This document shows positions 45,419 to 54,303 of a stretch of DNA of 64,000 nucleotides, piece by piece. The notes beneath the pieces are model-generated. The model had not been told where the DNA came from and ran no database searches. It saw only the letters and a program-made list of their open reading frames with translations. The number at the start of each line of letters is the position of its first letter. Position 1 is the stretch's first letter. Source of the DNA: Paenibacillus endophyticus (lineage in GTDB: Bacteria; Bacillota; Bacilli; Paenibacillales; Paenibacillaceae). The DNA is taken from the NCBI RefSeq assembly GCF_014192395.1, contig NZ_JACHXW010000028.1:1-64000 (forward strand), given 5' to 3'. The position numbers were made by a program, and so were the translations under genes.

Positions 45419-45432
45419 TATTCCGTATAAGT

Positions 45433-46146
45433 TTAAGTGCGGTCTTCACGATAGGCGCCGGGGGTAACCCCCGTAAATTTCTTGAATACTTTAGAAAAGT
45501 AATGACTGCTTTCGAACCCTACCCGCTGACCGATTGCATTGACCGTAAGATGCTGCTGATGGTTGAGAAGCTTCTTCGCTTCGCGAATTCGCAGGCCGTT
45601 CAAGTAGTTTACGAAGTTTTCTCCCGTTTCCTTCTTGAACAATCTGCTGATATAGTGCGGATGTAGATCCATCAGCCCTGCAAGGTGCTCCAGCGAAAGA
45701 TCCTGCATATAATGCTTGTCCAAGTAGGCCAAGATGCGCTGGGCATGAATAGCGTAGCCGCTGGAATCACTCTCGATGGGAAGCTCCTCGGCAATACGTT
45801 TCAGCAGGTCCGCAATTTCATCCCTATCGACCGGCTTCATCAAATAGTCGACGACCCCCGCACGCAGCGCTCTCCGCGCATATTCAAAGTATTCGTATCC
45901 GGTCAAAATGATGAAGCGGTCGCATAATCCCGATTCTCTGGCTTCTTCAATCAAATCGAATCCGTTCTTCTCGGGCATATGCAGATCCGTCACGGTGACA
46001 TCCGGCAGATAGGCTTTCATCACATCAAGCGCTTCGGGCACGCTGGAAGCAGCTCGAACCTCCATACCGAGAGGCATCGACTCGTTGACGATCTTGACAA
46101 TGCCGTTCAAAATCAATGGCTCGTCATCCACGATCAATACTTTCAT
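45433..46146 (-). CDS. YesN-type response regulator, cluster C
   Basis: 237 residues, the short form without the long middle domain. Receiver with D7-D8 pocket, phospho-acceptor Asp54 (TVTDLHMPE) and Lys in YLMKPV; the C-terminal AraC domain contains LEHLAGLMDLHPHYISRLFK and SSHYFSKVFKKFTGVTPGAY. It overlaps the kinase gene by 4 bases (coupled). It is followed at once by the truncated GH42 relic, which it may once have controlled. Confidence 0.9.
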   Translation of the reverse strand: MKVLIVDDEPLILNGIVKIVNESMPLGMEVRAASSVPEALDVMKAYLPDVTVTDLHMPEKNGFDLIEEARESGLCDRFIILTGYEYFEYARRALRAGVVDYLMKPVDRDEIADLLKRIAEELPIESDSSGYAIHAQRILAYLDKHYMQDLSLEHLAGLMDLHPHYISRLFKKETGENFVNYLNGLRIREAKKLLNHQQHLTVNAIGQRVGFESSHYFSKVFKKFTGVTPGAYREDRT

Positions 46147-47885
46147 TCTACGCCTCCCCCTTTATCGATGATGATAGTGACGCAGGTCCCCTCCCCTTGC
46201 CTGCTTTCAAGGGTTAGCCTTGAAGTGCCGCGAAAAAATGATTTGATACGCTCGCTTACATTATAAATACCTATACCCCGGCTTTCTTCCCCTTCCGATC
46301 TGAGCTCTGATCCATTCGTTATTTGATTTTGAATGGCGAACAGTTTATCTAACGCAATTCCAGGGCCGTTGTCTTCTATCCTGATCCGGATTTCTTCAGA
46401 CGTCTCTTCTACCTGAAGCCGAACATGAACGGGCCGGAGAACGGCGGACGCGCCATGCACGATGCTATTCTCCACTATCGGTTGCAATATAAAGCGAGGA
46501 CACGCAATATGCTTCGCCTCGACTGAAACGTCAATTTCGTAAGTTAACCTGGCCTGCAAGCGCATCTTGTGGATTTTCAAATAGAAGGTGATCATTTCAA
46601 GTTCTCTCTCAAGAGTCGTCACGTCCTGCTTCGATGACAGGCTGTATCGCATTAGCTTTCCAAACCAGAATGATATATCCGCAGCCTCTCTGTCGTTGTT
46701 CGATTCGGCGACCATTCGGATCGTTTCAAGGGTATTGTACAAAAAATGCGGTTTGATCTGCGCCTGCAGTACCATGTAAGCGGCTTCTTTATTCCGAAGC
46801 TCGGCGCGGTGTGCATTATTGATTAATTCGTCCACGCGTTGAACCATGGAGTTGTAGGTGGCTGTAAGAAAACCTATTTCATCCTTTTCATCCAACTTGT
46901 CGTGCTTAATGATGTGCTGTCTCAAATTATCGTTATTCAACGTTCGCATAAATCTGGCTAATCTCAGAATCCGTTTGGTTATGGTCGATGCCATCGCGTA
47001 ATAAGCAACGGACAAGCCGACCAACAAAAGGACAATTAATGTTACTAAAATAAGTTCTCGCTGCTTGATCGAATAAAAAACTTCGCCGGCTCGTCCCGCA
47101 ACAACAACTCTAACGTTCAGTTCATCGATATTTATTCCGTTGACGATCGACTTTCGATTGATGAAAAATGCACTATCGTCTTGCCCCAACCGATGTAGAG
47201 TCTTTTCGTCAAGCGCCGATGCCGCCTCGCCTTCGTTAAGCGGTCGACCATCAGGTGACAACAAGAAGGCATGCCAATTCCCTTCCACTCCGGCCGCAGC
47301 GTAAAAATTCCCAATCAGACTATTACGAATTCGAATCTCCAGAAGCCCGATTTTTTCCGTAAATTGTGTATTGTAAATATGCTGATAATAGATCAAGTCA
47401 GGCTTTGCCGCTTCGGGCTCTTCGCGTATCCACAACCCTTTGCCTGGTTTCAAATGTTCGACTTTCTCTTCGATTTGCGCATTTAGCAAAGATTGATCAC
47501 GGAAGAGATCCGTTACCGGTAAAACGCGATTTTTCATCTTGTAGATGACAATCGATTCAATCTCAGGATTAGCGAACAACGACTGCGTATACAGTGGCCG
47601 AATGTAGCGAATAAGCGCATAAACGCTATCCGCATCGGTCTGGTACACGCCATCCAGATAATCCGTGACATAAGGATTATATTGCAGCAAACGCTGAACC
47701 GATTGAATGCGTATAAAATCGCTTTTCATGTTGGCATATGCCTGCTCGAGAATCTTTTGCCGGCTTTCCACGAACTGCCTGGTCAGATTGCCATAAGTTT
47801 GTGTGTAGTAATGGTACCCGAAGCCGAGAACCGGAATGAAAATAAGAATGATATATCCCAAAATCATTTTACGCGTAATGCTCAT
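46143..47885 (-). CDS. YesM-type sensor histidine kinase, cluster C
   Basis: 580 residues. Membrane helices at about 7-26 and 280-302 flank the extracellular sensor; a HAMP linker follows. The His box reads VLQAQIKPHFLYNTLETIRM (Lys replaces the usual Asn before Pro-His), the N-box PIVENSIVHGA and the G-box EDNGPGIA. It pairs with the downstream regulator (4-base overlap) and lies 105 bases after the binding-protein gene. Confidence 0.9.
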   Translation of the reverse strand: MSITRKMILGYIILIFIPVLGFGYHYYTQTYGNLTRQFVESRQKILEQAYANMKSDFIRIQSVQRLLQYNPYVTDYLDGVYQTDADSVYALIRYIRPLYTQSLFANPEIESIVIYKMKNRVLPVTDLFRDQSLLNAQIEEKVEHLKPGKGLWIREEPEAAKPDLIYYQHIYNTQFTEKIGLLEIRIRNSLIGNFYAAAGVEGNWHAFLLSPDGRPLNEGEAASALDEKTLHRLGQDDSAFFINRKSIVNGINIDELNVRVVVAGRAGEVFYSIKQRELILVTLIVLLLVGLSVAYYAMASTITKRILRLARFMRTLNNDNLRQHIIKHDKLDEKDEIGFLTATYNSMVQRVDELINNAHRAELRNKEAAYMVLQAQIKPHFLYNTLETIRMVAESNNDREAADISFWFGKLMRYSLSSKQDVTTLERELEMITFYLKIHKMRLQARLTYEIDVSVEAKHIACPRFILQPIVENSIVHGASAVLRPVHVRLQVEETSEEIRIRIEDNGPGIALDKLFAIQNQITNGSELRSEGEESRGIGIYNVSERIKSFFRGTSRLTLESRQGEGTCVTIIIDKGGGVE

Positions 47886-47989
47886 GGGGACAAACTCACT
47901 CCGATCTTAATCGCTATGTCTTGTCTTTATATTACCATGAGCAAACAAGGTCCGGGAGAAGCAATTACAGCCTCTACCGGACACCCCTC

Positions 47990-49558
47990 TTACTTAAACA
48001 GAACCTTTTTCTTCTGATACGTTTGATTAGCCCAACCCACCAGCTTTTGCAGGCCCATGCTCTCTGCGGTTTTAATCATATTTTCGTAATTGGCAATTGC
48101 TTCTTCCTCTGTTTTGGATAAATAAATTTTCACCTTTTCATTTTTGATCATTTCGTCAATTTTTGTTTTAATCGTTTTTTCCTCCGAATCCGGCTGCGTC
48201 TGGATTAAGCCAATTTCCGGTTTATATATCGTTATCGCTTTCCTTTCCATCAAGGCTTGCGTCTTTTGCGTACCCGGAACATATCCAAGCATGCCTTCCG
48301 TGATCCCGTCATTATACAAATACCACCATTTAATGCCGTTGCTGTTCACGAATTCGCTGTCCGACGGATCATAGTTCAGATTCGGATATCCTTCTTCGTT
48401 CCAAGTCCAATGCTCGCCCTCAACCCCGAACATAGTCAATTTCTTGCCCTCGTCGCTAGCCAAATACTCAATGAACTTGATTGAAGCTTCAGGATCTTTG
48501 TTTTTCTTTGTGATGAAGGTACCGGCAAAGCCAAGACCCGTACTAACCGACTTAGCATCGCTTGACAAGGCGCTCGGCAGCATCTTGAACGTATAAGCTC
48601 CTCCATTTTTTTTAACAGCGATATTATCCATATCCGCCACGTTTACTGTATGACTATGAGCAAATGCCTTTCCGCTTGTTGCGTATTGATCGTCGATTTG
48701 GTCATTCGCATGAGCGAAATTCTCCGCCAGAATATAACCGTTTCGATACAAGCTATTCATAAATTTGAAGTAATCGAGCATTTTCGGATGCTTAATGGCA
48801 TATTCAATTTCTCCGTCTTGCTCGTACCAGCCATCCATCAGTGCTTCCACGCCGATCTGCTGAATGAAGTATTGCTCGATCCAATCTTTATCTATAATGA
48901 GCGGTACCATATCGGGATACTTTTCTTTAACCATTCCCAGTACTTTCGTAAAGTCGTCCAGCGACTGGATGGACGGATTGCCGAGTTCTTTCAGTATATC
49001 CTCACGCACGGCGATCCCGGGATTGCCATCGTTGCCGATCGCATATTTATTTTGCGCCATTTCCTCCTGAGTCGCAAAAGAGTTACGGACCGTATAGAAA
49101 TTGCCATCATCCATCGTATGGATCGCGATTCTTGTATTGTCGATCTTGAATTCAGGCGCATATTTCTCGATCAGCTCGTTCCACGGATAGGAGAGCTTGG
49201 AATCGGACATCCGGTCAATGTTGGCGTTGGTGAAAACAAGATCCGGAAGATCTCCCGAAGCGATCATGAGGGGAAGTTGCTTATCGTCGGTTGCAACCGT
49301 AACTTTGAGCTTGATGCCTGTTTTCTCTGTAATTTTCTCGGCAATCGAACCCTTCCATTCCTTTACAGGATACCAAGAAGCATCGATAAACAACGAAAGC
49401 TCCTTTACTTTTTCTCCGCTGTTCGAACTCATTTCGTTCCCGGGTTCATTGCTTTCTCCGGGATCAGCCGTATTTTGGGAGCATGCGGCCAGCAAACTAA
49501 GCACCAGCATAACTGCCAGCGATAAGAACAAAAATTTCTTGCTTCTGAATTTGTTCAA
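47990..49558 (-). CDS. Lpl-type binding lipoprotein, cluster C
   Basis: 522 residues from TTG 49,558, which has GGAGGGG five to six bases upstream. The frame stays open to 49,690, but that stretch overlaps the preceding permease gene and has no ribosome site. The signal peptide ends in LSLLAAC (lipobox), followed by an Asn/Glu/Ser linker. Length and motifs fit the large LplA-type binding proteins of Paenibacillus that take up oligosaccharides. Its ligand cannot be told from sequence; the GH42 relic suggests galactosides. Confidence 0.85.
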   Translation of the reverse strand: MNKFRSKKFLFLSLAVMLVLSLLAACSQNTADPGESNEPGNEMSSNSGEKVKELSLFIDASWYPVKEWKGSIAEKITEKTGIKLKVTVATDDKQLPLMIASGDLPDLVFTNANIDRMSDSKLSYPWNELIEKYAPEFKIDNTRIAIHTMDDGNFYTVRNSFATQEEMAQNKYAIGNDGNPGIAVREDILKELGNPSIQSLDDFTKVLGMVKEKYPDMVPLIIDKDWIEQYFIQQIGVEALMDGWYEQDGEIEYAIKHPKMLDYFKFMNSLYRNGYILAENFAHANDQIDDQYATSGKAFAHSHTVNVADMDNIAVKKNGGAYTFKMLPSALSSDAKSVSTGLGFAGTFITKKNKDPEASIKFIEYLASDEGKKLTMFGVEGEHWTWNEEGYPNLNYDPSDSEFVNSNGIKWWYLYNDGITEGMLGYVPGTQKTQALMERKAITIYKPEIGLIQTQPDSEEKTIKTKIDEMIKNEKVKIYLSKTEEEAIANYENMIKTAESMGLQKLVGWANQTYQKKKVLFK

Positions 49559-49623
49559 TGTAACCCCTCCAATGAATGTTTTATTATATATCAAAGCATG
49601 CGCTTTAATAATATGCGAATCGG

Positions 49624-50505
49624 TTAACCTTTTACTGAACCCAACATAATACCTTGGATAAAAAACTTTTGAAGGAATGGATATACGCATACAATTGGTG
49701 CAATGGAGACAACCATTGCCGCTACCTGAAGCGAATAGCTTGTAACGCCGGCTGCCGCTTTATTCGCTGCGGCAAGAGCGTCTACGGGTGCACTGCTCTT
49801 GTTGATCACTTCCATCATTCTGAATGCAAGCGTTCTCAATTCTTCCGATTGTACGAAATAAGCGGAATCCAGCCAGGAATTCCATTGACCAACACCTGTG
49901 AAGAGAGCCATAGTCGCGATTAGGGGCATGGATACCGGCATTATGATTCTGTAAAAAATGACGATTTCATTGGCTCCGTCTATATGCGCGGATTCCTTCA
50001 GTTCCTGAGGAATTTCCTGGAAAAACGAGATGGCAATCAACAAGAAAAATGTGCTCAGCATGGATGGGATGATGTATACGCCAAATGAATTTAGAAGCCC
50101 AAGTGAGCGAAGCACCACGTAGTAGGGAATAAGTCCTCCCGAGAAATACATCGCAAAAATAACGATCGTGAAATACGATTTACGAAACAATAGATCGCGA
50201 TGCGAGAGCCCGTATGCCACAAGACAGGTAAACAAAACCCCCAGCACGGTTCCTGAAACGGTTCTCGAAATGGTTACCAAAAAGGATTGATACCAATGAG
50301 GATCATTCAAAAAGCGGGCATAGTTCTCGAATGTGAAGGTCCGTGGCCACAAATAAACGCCACCGAGAAGCGAATCAGTCCCCTTGTTAAATGATAAAAT
50401 AAGAACGTAATAAAACGGATAAAGCATACACAGCATGATTATGAATAGTGCGATCGCGACTCCTGCATCCATTATGCGATCCTTTTGTCGTTGGCTAAGC
50501 GTCAT
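49624..50505 (-). CDS. LplC-type sugar ABC transporter permease, cluster C
   Basis: 293 residues with six helices. It contains the EAA loop LKESAHIDGANEIVIFYRII (ending MPVSMP) and ends KFFIQGIMLGSVKG, a typical LplC/MalG end. It lies 17 bases after the LplB-type gene and 65 bases before the lipoprotein gene. No ATPase gene is nearby. Confidence 0.9.
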   Translation of the reverse strand: MTLSQRQKDRIMDAGVAIALFIIMLCMLYPFYYVLILSFNKGTDSLLGGVYLWPRTFTFENYARFLNDPHWYQSFLVTISRTVSGTVLGVLFTCLVAYGLSHRDLLFRKSYFTIVIFAMYFSGGLIPYYVVLRSLGLLNSFGVYIIPSMLSTFFLLIAISFFQEIPQELKESAHIDGANEIVIFYRIIMPVSMPLIATMALFTGVGQWNSWLDSAYFVQSEELRTLAFRMMEVINKSSAPVDALAAANKAAAGVTSYSLQVAAMVVSIAPIVCVYPFLQKFFIQGIMLGSVKG

Positions 50506-50522
50506 CGCCTGTCTCCCCCTTC

Positions 50523-51506
50523 CTAAAATAAGCTAGATCCCGACAATCGCTTGGCGATATAGTTGCTGGAGAAGATTAGCGTCACGGAGATCACAGATTG
50601 GATCAAATCGATGGCTGCCGCATACGAGAAGCGCCCGTCCCTTAATCCCACCTTGAACGCGTAGGTTTGCACGATTTCCGAGGTTGGATTGTTGATGCTG
50701 TTGCCTAGCAGGAAAGCTTGTTCGAAATTCGAGCCTACCAGACCTCCGCCCAGTATGCTGCCTATCGTCAAGATCAGCACGACGATGATCGTTCCCTGCA
50801 TGCCGGGCAACGTAATGTGGCGAATACGCGCCAATCTCCCTGCGCCGTCGATTTGCGCGGCCTCATACAGGAAAGGATTAATTCCCGCGATTGCGGCCAA
50901 GAAAATGATTGTCCACCAACCCATCTCCTTCCACACCGCACTTCCTACCGCAAGCCCCCAGAAATGATCGGGGTTCGTAAGAATGTCGAGCGGCTTGTCG
51001 ATCCAACCGAGACTCATCAGCGCCTTGTTGACAAGGCCGCTATCGGCAGACAGGAAAGCGAAAGCTAGTCCTACTACTACTACCCATGAAATAAAATGGG
51101 GCAAGTAGCTGACGGTTTGGACGAACCTCTTGAACCGTAGATTTTTCGCTTCGTTCAGCAAAATCGCAAGCAGTATTGGAGCCGGAAAGGCAAAGATCAC
51201 TTTGAGAAAACTTAAGACCAACGTATTGCGGACAATGGTTCCGAATTGATAATCGTTGACGAACTCGTCGAAGTGTTTAAGGCCGACCCACTCGCTTGTG
51301 AATATTCCTCTTATTCCGGCGGAGATGGAATAATTTTTGAACGCCATCACGATGCCGAACATTGGAGAATAGGCAAAGATCAGCAGGAAAATCATTCCTA
51401 GCCCCACGAAAAGATGAAGTACCTTTTGTTTTTTGAATCGCTTCCAATAATCCGCTCGACTTTGATTATTGGCTGAACCGTTTGTCATTTGTGTGCCAAG
51501 ATCCAT
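50523..51506 (-). CDS. LplB-type sugar ABC transporter permease, cluster C
   Basis: 327 residues from ATG 51,506, which has AGGGAGGGA seven bases upstream; the open frame extends 31 codons further without a ribosome site and into a cre-like element. It contains VFGIVMAFKNYS-type N-terminal text (MFGIVMAFKNYSISAGI), six helices and the EAA loop LYEAAQIDGAGRLARIRHIT (ending LPGM). It is the first gene of cluster C. Confidence 0.9.
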   Translation of the reverse strand: MDLGTQMTNGSANNQSRADYWKRFKKQKVLHLFVGLGMIFLLIFAYSPMFGIVMAFKNYSISAGIRGIFTSEWVGLKHFDEFVNDYQFGTIVRNTLVLSFLKVIFAFPAPILLAILLNEAKNLRFKRFVQTVSYLPHFISWVVVVGLAFAFLSADSGLVNKALMSLGWIDKPLDILTNPDHFWGLAVGSAVWKEMGWWTIIFLAAIAGINPFLYEAAQIDGAGRLARIRHITLPGMQGTIIVVLILTIGSILGGGLVGSNFEQAFLLGNSINNPTSEIVQTYAFKVGLRDGRFSYAAAIDLIQSVISVTLIFSSNYIAKRLSGSSLF

Positions 51507-51571
51507 ATATGTCCCTCCCTTGATATCAAGTCTACACCGGAGAGAGAGAGCTTCGTAAGCCAACATTTTAA

Positions 51572-51585
51572 AGAAAGCGTTGTCA
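51572..51585 (-). promoter_or_regulatory. cre-like site upstream of cluster C
   Basis: AGAAAGCGTTGTCA matches the CcpA consensus TGAAANCGNTNNCA at nearly all fixed positions. It is 66 bases before the first permease start. Confidence 0.5.
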
Positions 51586-51680
51586 TTTTTTGATCTCAAG
51601 TCTCACGCTCATAAAAACAGCCTGTCTCAATAACATGGTGATATCCGCCTTTTCGGATATTTTACCCAGATGGTTTCGAT

Positions 51681-51702
51681 CTATCCTGCCAGTTAGCTCA
51701 AC
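51681..51702 (+). repeat. Dispersed ATCCTGCC repeat, partial copy E
   Basis: CTATCCTGCCAGTTAGCTCA, identical to copy A over 19 of its first 20 bases, then diverges. It is 40 kb from the other copies and lies between cluster C and ssrA. Confidence 0.6.
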
Positions 51703-51735
51703 AAAAAGATTCGCCTTATCAAATATTACAAAAGC

Positions 51736-51765
51736 AAAAACCCGACCTCACGAGGTCGGGTTTTT
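51736..51765 (-). terminator. Terminator of ssrA
   Basis: AAAAACCCGACCT (51,736-51,748) pairs perfectly with AGGTCGGGTTTTT (51,753-51,765) around a 4-base loop. It is eight bases past the tmRNA 3' end. Confidence 0.9.
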
Positions 51766-51772
51766 CATGGTA

Positions 51773-52137
51773 TGGTGGAGGCGAGGGGATTTGAACCCCT
51801 GTCCGAAGATCACGCCACACAGGCTTCTACGGGTGTAGTCACAGTTTTGATGTCACCCGAGTATCGCCCCGTAACCGGCTATACGTTGGGTCAGCCTGAT
51901 TGTCTTCTTCAGCTCACCGCAGGCGGAGATGAGACAGCGTATTCCACTACTTGTTAGCCCCTAATCCAGTCACATGGACGATGCTGGGTAGAAGCACGCA
52001 CACAGTTTCTTAGGCTGCGAAAGCGTAGTTTGTTTGTTGTTTGCCGTTTAATAGGCTTTAGCGTTGATGAAGCAGACGACTCCCTGCTACCCGCAACCCG
52101 CGCTCGTCCAATCCCCGTCGAATCCATAAACGCCCCC
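51773..52137 (-). ncRNA. ssrA: Transfer-messenger RNA (tmRNA)
   Basis: A 365-base RNA. The 5' end GGGGGCGTTTATGGATTCGA (near 52,118-52,137) and the 3' end, whose complement reads TGGTGGAGGCGAGGGGATTT on the plus strand, form the tRNA-Ala-like part with the TTCAA arm and CCA encoded. The tag frame at 52,045-52,010 reads GKQQTNYAFAA followed by TAA. The tag ends in AFAA where most bacteria have ALAA or a similar end. tmRNA with SmpB frees stalled ribosomes and marks the product for proteolysis. smpB lies 270 bases upstream on the same strand, and a strong terminator follows. Confidence 0.95.
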
Positions 52138-52271
52138 AATTTTGCATAAACAATCAGCTGCATTCAAGCATAAATTTCATGTCTTGCCTGCACTAACGTT
52201 TAGCACAAATTGAAGCTTTAGGATTAAGAATCAGATTCATCAGATTAAACCTCTGACTCACTGTTTCGATT

Positions 52272-52346
52272 GTATAGCACGAATGCACTTTCTGATGTAT
52301 CTTTGCTTATGCTACCTTTGCTACTGCTTTAGTATACCACGAATGC
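52272..52346 (-). promoter_or_regulatory. Two matching promoter-like boxes between smpB and ssrA
   Basis: On the minus strand GCATTCGTG-C/G-TATAC occurs twice (52,332-52,346 and 52,272-52,286), exactly 60 bases apart. Each holds a -10-like TATACT/TATACA. They could be two ssrA promoters; good -35 boxes are not obvious. Confidence 0.35.
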
Positions 52347-52408
52347 TCCTTAATTGCGTACAATTGTTATTGGTAGAACTAGAGGATTACATCCATGGAA
52401 ATAAAAGC

Positions 52409-52888
52409 TTAACGGGCAACCTTTTGTTTTTCGCGAAGAGCACGCTGGATATCACGCTGAGCATCACGTTTCGCAGCCGTATCCCGCTTATCGTATTGCT
52501 TCTTGCCTTTTCCCAGCCCAATCAACAGCTTCGCGTATCCATTGCGAATATAGATCTTTAAAGGTACAATGGCATAGCCCTCTTGCTTCGATAAACCCAA
52601 GAGCTTATGAATTTGAGCTTTGTGCATCAATAGCTTGCGTGCACGCGTTGGATCGGTAGGATTATGCATATTGCCTTGCTCAAACGGGCTAATGTGCATA
52701 TTGTGAATGTAGATTTCACCGTTGCGAATGGTTGCAAAAGCGTCACTGATGTTCGCCCTGCCATTGCGCAGAGATTTAATTTCCGTTCCCAAGAGCACCA
52801 TCCCAGCTTCGAACGTTTCCTCAATGAAATAGTCATGGGAAGCCTTCTTGTTCTGGGCGAGCTGCTTGCCGTCACTTTTCTTACCCAT
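52409..52888 (-). CDS. smpB: SsrA-binding protein SmpB
   Basis: 159 residues from ATG 52,888, eight bases after GAGG; an in-frame GTG (52,897) lies on the ribosome site. It contains the SmpB core with NKKASHDYFIEETFEAGMVL, GTEIKSLRNGRANISDAFA, FEQGNMHNPTDPTRARKLLM and a basic C-terminal tail. SmpB binds tmRNA and places it in the stalled ribosome. Neighbouring ssrA confirms it. Usual length for the family. Confidence 0.95.
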   Translation of the reverse strand: MGKKSDGKQLAQNKKASHDYFIEETFEAGMVLLGTEIKSLRNGRANISDAFATIRNGEIYIHNMHISPFEQGNMHNPTDPTRARKLLMHKAQIHKLLGLSKQEGYAIVPLKIYIRNGYAKLLIGLGKGKKQYDKRDTAAKRDAQRDIQRALREKQKVAR

Positions 52889-53026
52889 GCTAGTCACCTC
52901 GACTTCATTCAGCTACAATAGTTGTTGTATGTATACTGGTGTTCATTGTAACAACTTTAGGAACGGAAATCAAGGCGATGCAGTGAGCTGCTCTCTCACT
53001 GTCCTATTCAAGAAGGAGGTATACCC

Positions 53027-53755
53027 ATGCTGCTTGAAATCATAGCTACAACAGCCGATGAAGCGGTTACAGCCGCACTCCACGGTGCTGACCGAATAGA
53101 ACTGATCTCAGACTTCGAGCAAGGCGGGCTGAGTCCCAAGATAGACGTGGTCGTCGAGGCGGTTGATGCACTCAAACGACTAGAGCAATCCAACAGCTCC
53201 GCTTTTCCAAAGATCATTCCCATTCATGTTATGGTTAGGCCACATAGCCAATCCTTCGTGTATGAAGAAGCTGATCTGCAAGAAATGATTACATATATGC
53301 GAAGTCTGCAAGGCACAGGTATCCATGCTTACGTTTTAGGAACGCTGCGTACAGACGGCACAATAGATATCCCGTCATTAGAGCGCCTTTTAGCAGCAGC
53401 AGGGGACGTGCCCGTCACCTTCCACCGTGCATTCGATGAGGTCGCCGATCAGCAGGAGGCTTTATCCACTCTATTGCATTATCCCCAAATTAAATGGATA
53501 CTCACATCCGGTGGTAAACCCAGTGTAATCGATGCAACCGATCAAATCTTTAGGTTGATTGAACAAACTAATGGGCATCATATAACTATCCTGCCAGGCA
53601 GCGGACTAACCGTTGCAGCATTGCCAAGCTTTCTCTCAGCCACCAAAGCGCAAGCCGTTCATCTCGGTACTGGTGTTAGACTCGGCGGAACTGCAGCTCC
53701 GATCGATGGTTCACTCGTACGAAGCGCCCGCCAAATTCTTGACCAATTCCGTTAA
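53027..53755 (+). CDS. cutC: CutC family protein
   Basis: 242 residues, a TIM-barrel protein. The N-terminus MLLEIIATTADEAVTAALHG, then GADRIELISDFEQGGLSP and IPIHVMVRPHSQSFVY, are the CutC signature regions. CutC was linked to copper tolerance in E. coli, but its biochemical role is unclear. The ATG follows AAGAAGGAGGT with good spacing. It is divergent from smpB and converges on the cold-shock gene, with a shared terminator. Confidence 0.85.
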   Translation: MLLEIIATTADEAVTAALHGADRIELISDFEQGGLSPKIDVVVEAVDALKRLEQSNSSAFPKIIPIHVMVRPHSQSFVYEEADLQEMITYMRSLQGTGIHAYVLGTLRTDGTIDIPSLERLLAAAGDVPVTFHRAFDEVADQQEALSTLLHYPQIKWILTSGGKPSVIDATDQIFRLIEQTNGHHITILPGSGLTVAALPSFLSATKAQAVHLGTGVRLGGTAAPIDGSLVRSARQILDQFR

Positions 53756-53791
53756 AATATAACCTACACCCACGCTTGGTTTCGCACAAAA

Positions 53792-53826
53792 AAAACCGCC
53801 TCAACCCTAAGGTCAAAGGCGGTTTT
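53792..53826. terminator. Bidirectional terminator between cutC and the cold-shock gene
   Basis: AAAACCGCC (53,792-53,800) and GGCGGTTTT (53,818-53,826), with A-run before and T-run after, serving both converging genes. Confidence 0.85.
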
Positions 53827-53844
53827 ATTAACGTTCGTAAGCTA

Positions 53845-54045
53845 CTACAGCTTTACAACGTTTTCTGCTTGTGGTCCACGGTTGCCTTGAACAACGTTAA
53901 ATTCTACGCGTTGTCCTTCTTCAAGAGTTTTGAAGCCTTCGCCAGTGATTGCGGAGAAATGTACGAATACATCGTTGCCGCCTTCAACTTCGATAAAGCC
54001 GAAACCTTTTTCTGCGTTAAACCATTTAACTGTACCTTGTTGCAT
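53845..54045 (-). CDS. Cold-shock protein (CspA/CspB family)
   Basis: 66 residues with RNP1 KGFGFIEV and RNP2 VFVHFS, a single OB-fold that binds single-stranded RNA/DNA as an RNA chaperone. The ATG follows a GGAGG-type site. The 5' region is long and carries an imperfect 21-base inverted repeat, as expected for a temperature-responsive leader. Confidence 0.95.
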   Translation of the reverse strand: MQQGTVKWFNAEKGFGFIEVEGGNDVFVHFSAITGEGFKTLEEGQRVEFNVVQGNRGPQAENVVKL

Positions 54046-54103
54046 GTGTAAAAACCTCCAAAAAAATAATATTAATATGCGCCTGGTTTGTCTTTAAACA
54101 AAA

Positions 54104-54162
54104 AATTCACACATTGGAAAGGGTTTCATGACTATAATGACACCCTTTTCAATATGTGAATT
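54104..54162 (-). promoter_or_regulatory. Long inverted repeat in the cold-shock gene leader
   Basis: The arm at 54,104-54,124 and the arm at 54,142-54,162 are complementary at 19 of 21 positions, the two exceptions allowing G-U pairs in RNA on one strand. The loop is 17 bases. It sits 59-117 bases upstream of the start codon. Either a structured leader that senses temperature or a terminator/operator; the sequence does not decide. Confidence 0.5.
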
Positions 54163-54258
54163 CAGGTTCATATTATCGATTGATTTGAGTTTACTATACC
54201 CAGAATTAAAAAGCAAGTGACGAGCTTAAATATATTTTCCCATATTGTCCAGAACGCG

Positions 54259-54292
54259 GCGGCTTCCATTTATGACATAGAACGGAAGCCGC
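54259..54292 (-). other. Hairpin after rnr
   Basis: GCGGCTTCC (54,259-54,267) pairs with GGAAGCCGC (54,284-54,292). No T-run follows on the minus strand, so it is a possible but weak terminator for rnr. Confidence 0.4.
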
Positions 54293-54303
54293 TTGCCAGT
54301 TAT

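Noticed and set aside
49624..49690. Longer N-terminus of the cluster C binding protein (start at 49,690)
   Set aside because: It overlaps the permease gene, lacks a ribosome site and would put about 50 residues before the lipoprotein signal.
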